From Hypomesus transpacificus (taxonomy: Eukaryota > Chordata > Actinopteri > Osmeriformes > Osmeridae), in contig NC_061070.1 in assembly GCF_021917145.1 (NCBI RefSeq), positions 11,008,078 through 11,072,077 on the forward strand: 64,000 nt of DNA, written 5' to 3'. The position numbers and the translations under genes were made by a program. Shown here piece after piece: positions 14,701 through 34,688 of the stretch; the first letter of the stretch is position 1; the number at the start of each line of letters is the position of its first letter. Under the pieces are notes generated by a model. That model searched no databases and was not told the DNA's origin. It saw only the letters and a list, made by a program, of their open reading frames with translations.

Positions 14701-16909
14701 GGGACTTTCTCCCCGAGGCAAGTAGGGTGAAGTGCCTTGCCCAACGACACAACGTCATTTCGCACTGCCGGGAATCTAACCAACAACCCTCTGATTAACA
14801 GCCCGACTCCCTAACCGCTCAGCCATCTGACCCCCTCTTCTCTCTCCGTTTCCCATGTTTTCAGGAACGCCCCCGGATTCCTTAATCTTGGAATCTCCCT
14901 TCACCAACATCAGAGAGGAAGCCAAGAGTCACCCCTTCTCAATGGTGAGGCGTCCTTCCACTCCCGTCTAGTCACCATAACGAGATGCTGTCCTGTCGTA
15001 CTCCACAGCGTCTGTCTTTCCTCGTGTCCTGCTAGGTGTACAGATACCTCCCGGGGTTCGACTGGTTCTTCTTGGATGCCATCTCCGCTAACGACATCCA
15101 CTTTTCCAGTGATGAGAAGTAAGTATGCTGATCTCAGCTTTCAAAAAACATTCTGTTATTTTGTACTTTCCCGTTCCGTACTTAAGCAGCGAGTTCTTCA
15201 GGCTAAGTAGCAGGGCAGAGCACAGTCTCTGAACACGACGCACCGAGTATGTTTACATACCAGCGGTTTGTTGGGTCAATATGGTAACTCGACTGCTTCT
15301 TATGAAATAGCTTTTACCCCTCATATTAAAAGGGTGTATGTGCGTGCATGCCCGCTCTCGTGGGGGTGATTCTCAGCATGAGAGAACTAAGATCAGTGTG
15401 TGCCCTACTTGTCCTCTGGTATGTGCTGACTAGGCTTGCAACCCAGGAAGGGCCCTAGGCCTATTGTCCAATAGGGGGCTTAGGGCTGACCCCAGCAGAG
15501 AACCATTCATCTCGGTCAAACAAACCCATACTGGGGCCACCATATATCAGTGTTGCAAATGTTCAAGTCAGTTGTTGTCCAGTAAGTTTCTTCGAAGGTT
15601 CCATGGAATGTTCCCTAACTTCTGCCTGTGCCCTCTCTCTTTCTCTATCTCTCTCTTTCTCTCTCTCACTGGCAGTGTCAACCACATTTCCTGTCCCTTG
15701 CTCATCCTTCATGCCGAGGATGACACTGTTGTGCCCTTTCATCTGGGGAAGAAGGTAGCTGGCCATTTTTCTTCTGGTCACATTGCTGATTCATTGGTCA
15801 TAATCTGCCTCGTCATTTTGAACCTACTCCTTCACCCTGATTAAAGTCTCTAGTCCTCAAATGAAGGGCCCGATACTTGGTCGACCAAAGTCAACAGGCG
15901 CATGTTTTATAGTTGAATTAGTGTAGGTAATTAATATCCGGTTTATTTGCAGCGATAAGGTGGCTGCAGTCTTGGCACCAAGCACTGCTCGTTGCCGATT
16001 TAGAATTACTCTCAATTTAATTACTCGAGATTGATTCTCTTTTATGATGTCTTAAAAATCCAAGCATATTTGATTAAAATTTTAATTTGGAAAAAGGAGT
16101 GCTGAATATGCCAGCGCTCATTTCTCAAAGTGTAGTTATGAGAGTCTCAAAGGCTGTTAACTTAAATAATGACTTGAATTTAATTTGCGTTATGGCGGTG
16201 TGGGGAAACAAAACCTTTTGAGCTGCAATTCCCTCAAAGACGTCACCACTGCAGTCGGCCCAACATCCAATACCACTGTCCTGTACTGTGGTAAATATGT
16301 TGTTTTCGTTTCTCACAATTCCTTTTTCTCACTTTCTCTCTCCCTCAGCTCTACAACATTGCTGCCCAGTCCAAGAGTCTGAGCGGCCACAAGATCCAGT
16401 TCATCCCCTTCCCCGCCTCCCTGGCTTACAAACACAAGTTCATCTACAGGAGCCCAGAGCTACCGCACATACTCAGGTACACGTACTGTAAACCTGCCCC
16501 ACCTCTGCACGGCATGACGTCATAGATTGTTTCTGAGGAATCCCGGCTTGCAGACCAACTGATGTTAATATCAACCCTGTTAACCGGAAGGTGTTTAGTG
16601 GTTGCCATCGGGAATCCTATGATCAAAGAGCTGCTGATTTACACAGCCTTAGTTTAGACTTTAGTTCCTCTGAAAGCAACAGACTGCCTCACAGTTGACA
16701 ATGTGTGTCACAACCGGGGTCCAAATTTGGCCGTGACTCACCAGTGGAGAAAATGAGTTGATCAGTGGGTGTGTTAATGGCAAACGGTGATAATAAAAGA
16801 CTCTCACCTAGACTCTTGGCAGCCTCGGCCGACATGAAGACTCTTGGTAACTGTTGTTTTCTTCTCTCTTTATAGTGACTTCCTTGGCTCGTCTCATCCA
16901 CACACATAG
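4865..16909 (+). CDS. abhd12: Lysophosphatidylserine lipase ABHD12
   Basis: Thirteen exons: 4865-5040, 11335-11456, 12772-12877, 13070-13189, 13393-13423, 13566-13611, 13711-13840, 14040-14077, 14865-14944, 15036-15118, 15676-15754, 16349-16476 and 16876-16909. They give 390 aa (human 398). ABHD12 is an integral ER membrane serine hydrolase that cleaves lysophosphatidylserine and monoacylglycerol such as 2-AG. Human loss causes PHARC. A cytosolic N-terminus is followed by one membrane segment at about 69-86 ([16 protein letters not shown]). The oxyanion motif HGNAGTR is at 169-175. The triad is Ser240 in GHSLGTG, Asp327 in HAEDD and His366 in YKHKF, each offset by exactly six from the human residues. 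The start at 4865 gives MRKR, as in the human protein. The segment before the His reads PASLAYKH instead of human HSDLGYRH. Intron 1 is 6.3 kb, and the rest is compact. Confidence 0.97.
10090..10120. repeat. Poly-G tract, 31 bases
   Basis: An uninterrupted run of G lies in ABHD12 intron 1. Its length may be inaccurate in an assembly. It could form a G-quadruplex. Confidence 0.9.
10275..10335. repeat. Poly-G (22) followed by a GA-rich microsatellite
   Basis: A run of 22 G at 10275-10296 passes directly into (GA)n/(GAAA) repeats. The tract is purely purine on the + strand. Confidence 0.9.
11746..11772. repeat. (CA)n microsatellite
   Basis: An alternating CA run lies just downstream of ABHD12 exon 2, followed by a short GTGCGTGTG inversion. 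Confidence 0.9.
12116..12480. repeat. Dispersed repeat of unknown class with an internal duplication
   Basis: The block opens with a doubled TTCAAG and reads as a familiar teleost interspersed repeat, but I cannot assign its class. Two related units of about 60 bases (about 12277-12320 and 12329-12365) both contain ACTATACTAACCCTAA-like text beside CAATAAATA. It lies in ABHD12 intron 2. Confidence 0.45.
13040..13063. repeat. Poly-C tract forming the polypyrimidine tract of ABHD12 exon 4
   Basis: Twenty-four consecutive C end five bases before the AG at 13068-13069 that opens ABHD12 exon 4. The homopolymer itself serves as the polypyrimidine tract. Length variation is likely. Confidence 0.9.
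14440..14602 (+). mobile_element. 5'-truncated LINE 3' end
   Basis: The sequence CCTGTAAGGTGACCTTGGGT, followed by GAAAGGCGCC and CAAATAAAATG, and a terminal (ATT)n run, is the usual 3' terminus of a teleost non-LTR retrotransposon. No ORF remains. The left edge is uncertain. It lies in ABHD12 intron 8 next to a SINE. Confidence 0.6.
14636..14835 (-). mobile_element. tRNA-derived SINE with LINE-type tail (copy A)
   Basis: Read on the minus strand it starts GTCAGATGGCTGAGCGGTTA, a type-II (Leu/Ser-like) tRNA head with an A box. The region corresponding to a degenerate B box follows. A central body contains GGCAAGGCACTTCACCCTAC, and the tail contains GCTCTGGATAAGAGCGTCTG followed by TAAATGTAAATGTA repeats. 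It lies in ABHD12 intron 8, antisense to the gene. Copies at 28034 and 43210 match closely. Confidence 0.85.
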
Positions 16910-17845
16910 CTAACAACGATTCCGCCCGTACACCTCTGTCCTCCTACACACACACACACCCAATATACCTTTAGAGGCTAGTGCATCATCACATCACCGG
17001 AACTTGTACATACATGCACGGACTGAGGACACACCATGCGTGGTGTCTAGCATTCCTGTTGACGTTGAGAATGACCCGCAAGCAAAACCAGGGCACTGGG
17101 GAGGAGAGGAGCGACTGTCGGACGTGGCTTGTTGTCATGGCTGCACAGATCAAGAGGACAGCTTGAGCACAAAGTCTAAATATGCACTCATCTAATGAGC
17201 CTTGACATCAACATCACTGGCGTTGAAATACCGTGGATGAAGTTTTCATTGCACAATGACTGGAAATTCTGTACATTCACCCAAAGGGTCAGCGAAAGAT
17301 ATGTTAATGCCCATCAAATGGATCTTTAAACAATATATTTTTGTTGTTTTAATATTATGGATTAAATATGTATATCGGATGACAGGATATTTGGACAATT
17401 ATGCGAAGCTTAAGGCTTGTTTAAATGTCTATTGGAACTAGCTTTATTTAAATATCACAATAAAAAAATAATATACATTTAACTTTAATATTTTGGGGTT
17501 TGGGGCCACTAAGTATCATTATTTATCTTCTCAGAGAAGTGTTGTCACTTAAGAAGCTATATTGGTGAAAGGACTGCAGGGTCAGTAAATGCCTTTATGT
17601 CAAGGTCATTTCCCTTTAAAAAAGTTGTTAGTAAGTCCCCTCCCCCCCGCCCCAAGTCGTTACTCTCTCGCAGAATGATTGGCAATGTCAACATCTGATT
17701 TAGTCAGAGTGGTTCTTCTTCAGACCTACGTCGTGGAGGAGAAGAGTGCTTATTTCACTGTTATGGTCTTGGTCCTCAATGGTTTATGTCCTCTGTGGCT
17801 GGGTGGCAGCTGTGCAGTGGAGCTGTAATTAATTTAGTTTGGCTC

Positions 17846-17876
<31 letters not shown>

Positions 17877-19560
17877 GTGTGCGTGCGTGCGTGTGTGTGG
17901 CTGAGCATCACCTGCAGTGTGGAAGTATGGCTGCCCTCTGCAGTGAGACTTCAGTGTGTTGGCTGCTGCTCAATGCCCCCTCCTGCCCCTAGATCTAGTA
18001 TGCAGTACCAGACCAGTTTGGGGCCAGGACATAAGCAGGCACAGAGCTTCGGACTCTGTACACTGTTCGTCTGTTTTCAATTCAAGCTCAAGTCCTTCAT
18101 TCATAGTCATTGTTGGGCAATGCAGTCTAATCAGGTCAAAGGAAATGTTTCAGTCTGTTTTTGTCATTGTGGATTGGCTGTTGATAAAAGCAAGTTTAAA
18201 CAGTGTTGCTTTTAGGTTTTGGGGATGTGCAATGTTCATGATCAGCACCAGATCAAAGCAGTTAGGTCAAATATTCCCTAATCTTCAGACTTCCTTTTAG
18301 CTCTGCGTTTCCTTACTTATAAATCAAAGAGAAGGAACAGATAAATTGATCACATTATTGACAGTGGGTCAACTCTCCCAGAATGTATGACTTGTATATT
18401 ATTGGCAGTGAGTGAAGTATATGCTCACCAAAGGAAGATTTATCAATATATGCATGTACAGTACAATGGACAGTAGACATAGACTGTTGTAGGCATTCCC
18501 CAGTTAGAGTTGGGGGATGTAGTGTTTCTGAATCGGATGAAAACTATTCAAGCCACGGAACTTTTAAATTATAAAACACACTCGCTATTTTGTATGGGTT
18601 TATGTCCTGTTCTGAAAGGAATTTATTATGGGCTTATTATGTGCAAGTTGCACAGAGTTTAGGGGACCAAATGCATATTTCATAGTCCCTACTAGACATG
18701 GTTTGAGCCCTACAAATGTGCTGGTGACTGATCCCAAAGCAGGGCTCCATCCTCGGGGCGGCTGTGGATGTCGTCTTTATAAACCAAGTCACACTCTGTC
18801 ATGTCAACTCCTCAAAGCCCCTTCATTTGCAGATTTGATTTGTAATCTCTGGTCACACAGGACCATGACATTGTACCTCCATCTGACATTCACCCAAGTT
18901 CACTCTAATGTAAGATTGATGTCTTCTGAAACTGTTTTGCCGTGTGTAAAAGTGCAAGTTGGATGTGACTCTCTGTCATGTACACCAACTGCCTACTTCA
19001 ATATACCAGAGCTAGATAACTGGGGACAACTTTAACAAAATGTTTAATTTAATGTAATTTAAAATCAAAACATTTTTTTTTATTTTTTTTGCTTGATCTT
19101 CATAAACTAACTGTCCATTTATTTGGCTTATGTCTTGTTTTCCTTTCTGATATTTTAATGTTTTACACTTAAGTAACTTTTTTTCCAGCTGTTGAGCTGG
19201 ACTGGACAGGTCTTATGTTTTGAAATATAAGAATAAACAATGGAATGATTGAATTACCCGAGTTGGTTTCTGAAAAACGCTATAACTGGCTATATGACAT
19301 GCACAATATTATTTTGTTCACTTAGTATTGGTTAGATGAAACGTGCTTGCTTGGTGCTGGTGAATGGGAGTTGTAGCATGCTTGTTTGACTTGTTTAGCA
19401 GACAGGCATGGCCAGATTGCAGAGGAGAGAGAGGTGGAGACCCAGGACATAAGTAGATCTGCCCGTCCAACTGAAGCTTGGTGCTAAACTTGTTGTTTTT
19501 ACTGAAGGATCATGACAGGCGCTCTTTCAATAAGATTTGACAGTCTTTCAAATGGTAAGT
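16910..19560 (+). other. ABHD12 3' UTR and ABHD12-PYGB tail-to-tail spacer
   Basis: This is non-coding sequence after the ABHD12 stop. Candidate polyadenylation signals are AATAAA at 17459-17464 and 19232-19237, and I cannot tell which is used. It contains a (TG)n microsatellite at 17846-17899. The longest open frame (18628-19035) has no recognisable homology or coding bias and is probably chance. Confidence 0.5.
17846..17899. repeat. (TG)n/(CGTG)n microsatellite
   Basis: An alternating TG run with CGTG interruptions, in the probable ABHD12 3' UTR. Confidence 0.9.
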
Positions 19561-19569
19561 GCAGAAGTC

Positions 19570-20432
19570 TTTATTTTATAACAATCTGGTTGATCGCCAC
19601 ATCACTTCAATCTTTCGCAGATGAAAACATTGTTCTTTAAGGAGAAGGTATTCTGAATATGACATGTTTTATGTTTCAATTAAATGAACATACAGTATTC
19701 CAGTATAGCTCACTGTCACACCTAAATGTGGATATAGCCATTCCTCCACATGCATACATGGGTCACGTGACACAATGTCAGCCACTCCAATGTAGTCTCT
19801 ATAGAATGCAGGATGTTGTGACAAGTCACTGAGAATGGCCAACAGATGGAAATTCCTTTACATTACAAATATACAAAAAAGATGAACATGGCACATTTTG
19901 TCACAGCCCATTAACCAGTATGAAGAACAGAGAGCAGGAACATCATGATAAATACTGGTCCACTGATAACCAGGAACTTCACAGTAAGCATTTTATGCAA
20001 CTGAGTCATACATTAAACGTTTCGATAGGGATGCTTAAAAACGAGGTTGTTCCCCCGCAATAAAAGTCCCATCAGTAGCAGAAAACTACAGTACATACAC
20101 AATAAAAGTGGAGAGGTCCTAATGGTCTGTGTGGCCTAAGGAGTTTTTGGTTGACTGCTTTGAGTCAGCAAGTTAGCCTGTCTCACTGGTCCGTTGGGCA
20201 CAGACTCAAGTGGTACTGTTCAAGTAAAATAAGGAGTGAAACGAAGAAAATGTCCCCTTCCAGTCCCCTCTGATGTAAATCAAATAACATGTTATCTGTA
20301 TAGCTGTTTTTACAAGCAATGTCACAGAGGGCTGGAAGGGATTAGCTGCATGATGAAGTCAGCCTGATGAAGACCAGACTGGTAGAGACGTGACTGGTGG
20401 GAGTTCTGACGAATGGGAGCGCCAGCAGCTTC
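19570..20432 (-). other. PYGB 3' UTR with an exapted repeat fragment
   Basis: Downstream of the PYGB stop on the minus strand, the first good AATAAA reads at 19575-19570. Bases 20307-20330 are a 24-base perfect match to the dispersed repeat at 56564-56587, so part of this UTR derives from a repeat. Confidence 0.55.
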
Positions 20433-30446
<10,014 letters not shown>

Positions 30447-31054
30447 GGCTCCTATAATCAATCCCTTTAGCAACTTTTATATCAATTTTAAGTTTTATGA
30501 TCAAGTCCGATGCGTAAACTTAATGGCAAGGGATTAAAGACAAGAAAAAGTAACACATGGGTGGGAGAGTGATTGTGCAAACTTGTACCTTATTGGTCAA
30601 AAAGTATGCGTGTACACGTCACAGCAAGCGTACGAGTAGCGCCGATCTAATAGTTCAAGATGGGAATAATTTTCCTTTTCCCACTCTATTTTGAGTACTT
30701 CAAATAGGCAGATTCCATACGTCATACTGTAACGACAACCATGCTGGACAGCAGGTGATAGCAATTAGTGTCAACAATTCTACACACGCCGCAACTTTAG
30801 GGTAATCCAAGGTTAAATATTTGTCAGACGCATACAAGATAGGCCCCTGTTCAACAAGAAACCGTTTAAATAAAAGTACTATTACGAGATATTAGAAAAC
30901 CTACCATTACTTGGTTAGATTGAATTAGACAACTCAGCTGGTGGTCTTCCTGAGCACCCCGTGTCATTTCTTCTGGTTGGCACAGTTGGCTGTGGTGTCT
31001 AATGGTCTAACCCGTTTTATAACTCAAGTTCTGATATTTTTTATTCCAGCGAAT
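30447..31054. other. Shared upstream region of PYGB and the BANF gene
   Basis: About 600 bases lie between divergent start codons. The BANF coding exon has only five UTR bases after its acceptor at 31048-31049, so at least one non-coding BANF exon must lie in this interval. I could not fix its position. No TATA box or obvious repeat was seen. Confidence 0.45.
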
Positions 31055-31478
31055 ATGTCTACCACTTCACAGAAGCACCGGGACTTTGTTGCCGAACCAA
31101 TGGGTGACAAACCGGTAAATGCCCTGTCAGGAATAGGAGAGGTACTGGGAAAGAAACTTGAAGATCAAGGCTTTGACAAAGTGAGTTGATTTGGTTAAAA
31201 CGTGTCCTATTGTCTAGCCTGCTAAACTTATGTAGGGAAAATGGCTGATTCACTTGGCGAGTCGTTCATTCGAATTAGATTTCCCTCCCAATCCTGCATC
31301 ATTTTAGATAACTGCAGCATTTTATCCGCAGGCGTTTGTGGTGCTGGGCCAGTTCTTGCTGCTGAGAAAGGATGTAGAGCTGTTTACAGAGTGGCTGAAG
31401 GACACGAGTGGGGCCAACTCCAGACAAGCTGCTTCCTGTTCCCAGTGCCTGAGGGAGTGGTGTGATGCCTTCCTATAG
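31055..31478 (+). CDS. banf1: Barrier-to-autointegration factor family protein
   Basis: Two coding exons, 31055-31180 and 31332-31478, encode 90 aa (human BANF1 is 89). BAF dimers bind double-stranded DNA and LEM-domain proteins. They cross-bridge chromatin at the re-forming nuclear envelope. The N-terminus [20 protein letters not shown] keeps the Thr/Ser cluster that VRK1 phosphorylates in BANF1. The helix-hairpin-helix core [18 protein letters not shown] and the C-terminus LREWCDAFL are intact. It is much closer to BANF1 than to the divergent mammalian BANF2. ATTAAA at 31681-31686 is a likely polyadenylation signal. The gene is head to head with PYGB and convergent with ENTPD6. The symbol denotes family membership, and which paralogue it is remains open. 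Confidence 0.93.
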
Positions 31479-32206
31479 GGACAGGACCCCTGTACCAAGC
31501 TGATCATTATTGTGGAAAACAAATATCGTACAATGTACAATGATTAAGGTGGATCATTTAGATGATTATTTAGAGTTGGCCTGTTTCAAGTCATGACTGA
31601 CATGAATGGTGTTTGACCTGACTAATTGGTCCCATAATTCCATTGTTTTTATAAAATTGTTGTTGAATTAAAAGACTAATATTAAAGTGTTGATGCTAAT
31701 TTGTGTTTTAATTATGTGTATTTGTGGGGCGCCCTGGTGGCTCAGTGGGTAAGAACACGAAACGGAAGACCTTCACACGAGGCCCTGGTATGATTCAAGT
31801 CCGGGTCATGTACATATTCCCCCTCTCCCTTTTCAAAATAAAAAAAGAGAAGAAAGCTGAAATGGCCAAAAATATATAAATACAAAAATGAGTTTATTCT
31901 GAACTAAACATTGGAGAATGGACAGTAACAACTAATCATATATAAATATATATATATACTGTAAGCTTTTTTATATTTAAATGTCAGTTATGCTTCTTCA
32001 AACTACACCAGTACCTCGATTAGTTGAAACATTCATTCAAAAGTACAAAACACATTCATACCTGCTATTTAAAAGCAGGAAAAGAAACAGCCTTTAGTGA
32101 CTGACGCTTACATTCTGATAAACATTGTTCCCCAGAGCATACTTAATGAATGGTGGTGCATCGATTATTCAATGAACACGAGGAGGACTGCCGGACAGTG
32201 GGCGGC
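31479..32206. other. BANF-ENTPD6 tail-to-tail spacer
   Basis: It contains the BANF 3' UTR, a SINE at 31726-31890 and the ENTPD6 3' UTR. A minus-strand AATAAA at 31898-31893 is the likely ENTPD6 signal, about 310 bases past its stop. Confidence 0.5.
31726..31890 (+). mobile_element. tRNA-derived SINE, second family
   Basis: It starts GGGGCGCCCTGGTGGCTCAG. The A-box-like TGGCTCAGTGGGTAAG precedes a B box GATTCAAGTCC at 31792-31802. The tail is A-rich (AAAAAAAGAGAAGAAAGCTG and AAATATATAAATAC). Head and tail differ from the SINEs at 14636 and 28034. Confidence 0.65.
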
Positions 32207-34622
32207 TCACTTTCTGTGCAGGGAGTCAATGTAGTGGAACGTGGCCCCAAGAGCCCAGCTAGTTTCCACATTATCAATAGTCCTCGCAAGCTGCAAGAAC
32301 GAAAAAAGAAAAAAAAAATATATACACTGACACCATGCTGTTATATTCAACAGATGCAAACAATTCAGACTGATGCAGACTCAAGGTAAACTGACACCAA
32401 CTCAGAGTACAGCCCACTACAATAGGCTTATCATTCTTTAATTGTGCCCTCACCTTGAATACTTTATCTTTGGGAAAGCCAAGTTCCTGTAGTAGGACGG
32501 AGATGTAGGTCAGATCTAGACACTGGAATGGCTTCTCTGCTGGACTAGTCTCCATCTTGTTGCATACTAAAGGGAAAGAAAGACATGCATTAAGGTCTCT
32601 AAACGTTCCATAAAAATAAAAATTCACTTTGAGGGTGCACCTACATACACTCACATCACGAGGGCACTATCTCACCTCTTTCGGCAGCTTTTATGTAGTC
32701 ACTGACTTTTATGGTTCCACCTGCTTTCTCATCTAGTTGATGGAAAAAATGAATGAAAAACAGCGGCAACACAATTGCAACATTAAGGTAAAACTTGTAG
32801 GTACATAGGAATTGACATAAAATTGCCTTTTTCATCACCATCATATTCTGCAGACAAACAAGGTACCTACCTATAGCTCCCATGTTCACCGCCTTGTCAT
32901 AGTAATAAGAGAAGGCATAAAAGTCCATGTCCTTGGCCTCTTCTGCTTTCTCCACCTTCTTGTAGAGCATCTTCTCTACTTTCCTCAAACAAGCTTCATA
33001 TATAGGCTCACCTGAAACAGGAATAACACTTGTACTACGACTTAAGACTTCCGATATAACAGTTTGCTCAATAGGTGACAGTACCCACAATTAAGATCAC
33101 TCATTCACTAACACACCTATTCATGTCAAAATTCACTAATTATCAGTCACATGAAAATACTCTACCTGCTTTCTGTCCCTTGACAGTATACCTGACCTCA
33201 GCGTGTTCCCATTGGCCAGAGTATTCAGGCGCCAGGCAGGGGCTCACCAGCTCAAGGCTGCCCTCTGCTGTTGAAGACAGAAAGTACTTCAGACCAGTGA
33301 ACAGTACATGATCATCACGTTGTGGTGGCAACATGACAACAGTATGACATGAGGTACATAGTACCACAAAATAGTTTTTCTATGAAACACACACACACAC
33401 GCACACGCACACGCACAAACACTGGAATGATGATCCAGTCCGGTCAATAGCTTGAAATACTGTATGTGTAAAACTGCCACACTACAAATAGCCTTATTCT
33501 TCTCAAATAACTTTGACTGACATCTGGTGGACCCCTTAAGCAGGTCCATGAATACACTCAGATACATAGAGGGACAATTGAGAATAAATGCATTATACAA
33601 CGAATAAGTGCATAAACAAAGAAATCTGATTAGAATCCAAGTGTATAAAATGCAAATCCCCACGGAGGCTTGCATCCGGGACACTGGGCTGATGGGTGTT
33701 CTTAAAGCCAGGCATCAACTAAATCACAACAACAGCTGGCATGCAAGGAATTAATCTTGGTCCATGTTATTAAAAGATTAGATAATGGCTTATTTATCAG
33801 GGCGGGGAAGGTCTTTAAAAAGGCAAAGATGAAAGCAAATTCAAAAAACACATACTAGACTGTCCTTCGATGCCTCCCAAGACTGCTAGTCTTGCCGACA
33901 TCAAGCCTAGCCCAAGGTAGCTGTGCGAGAGAGACAGAGCAGAATCAGTGAGTGGCACTCAGGCATGGGGGAAAAGTGAGTGATGAGAAATGCTGGATCT
34001 CTTGGTGTGGGTGCTCAGTGAGAGTGATATGATCAGAGAGAGTGAGGCCAAGTTTGTAACATGCAACCCAACTTTGCATGATCAGCAAATTGTACAATCC
34101 AACCTTTAAAAACAGTGCAGTTGTGTAGCACCCTTCTGAACAGGGGTGGACAAGGGCTGCATTTCAGGAAAGCTGGAAGAGGCCCCCTACAGTGGATGTC
34201 CTACTATAGCAGCTTCTGGGCTTAGCATGAAATCGTATGGCGCCAAATGTATATGGAATCCATATCTTGACATATGCAAGGTACTTATATGTCTTGTATC
34301 TGAGATCACTAAGAAGAAGAATACAATTTAAATGGTCACAATACGATATCTAACAATACGGTTCATTGTACCTGTGTGAGTAAAGCGTGTGGGTAGTGTT
34401 GAACATCTGAAATGATGTTATATAGTCGAAGGGCGAGGTCTGGATGGTTTTCTGGGAAGGTAAGCATACGTTCCTGTAAATATCATCATTCAATTTGAAC
34501 ATCGTCACATAAGAGAAAAAAAAGAAACATCAATTCCAAAATGTCACAATCATTGGTTTTCCTGGGTTACACAACAGACAGTAAGCTATCACAGGGTGAT
34601 GTTTGACAAAAAAAGGATCTAC

Positions 34623-34688
<66 letters not shown>

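Noticed and set aside
18628-19035. 135-codon open frame in the ABHD12 3' region
   Set aside because: No recognisable domain, no splice logic, AT-rich UTR context. Probably chance.
34452-34473. Alternative upstream acceptor (TTACAG) for ENTPD6 exon 7
   Set aside because: It adds 22 bases and shifts the frame. The inner TTCCCAG acceptor keeps the frame and gives [15 protein letters not shown], which matches the family.
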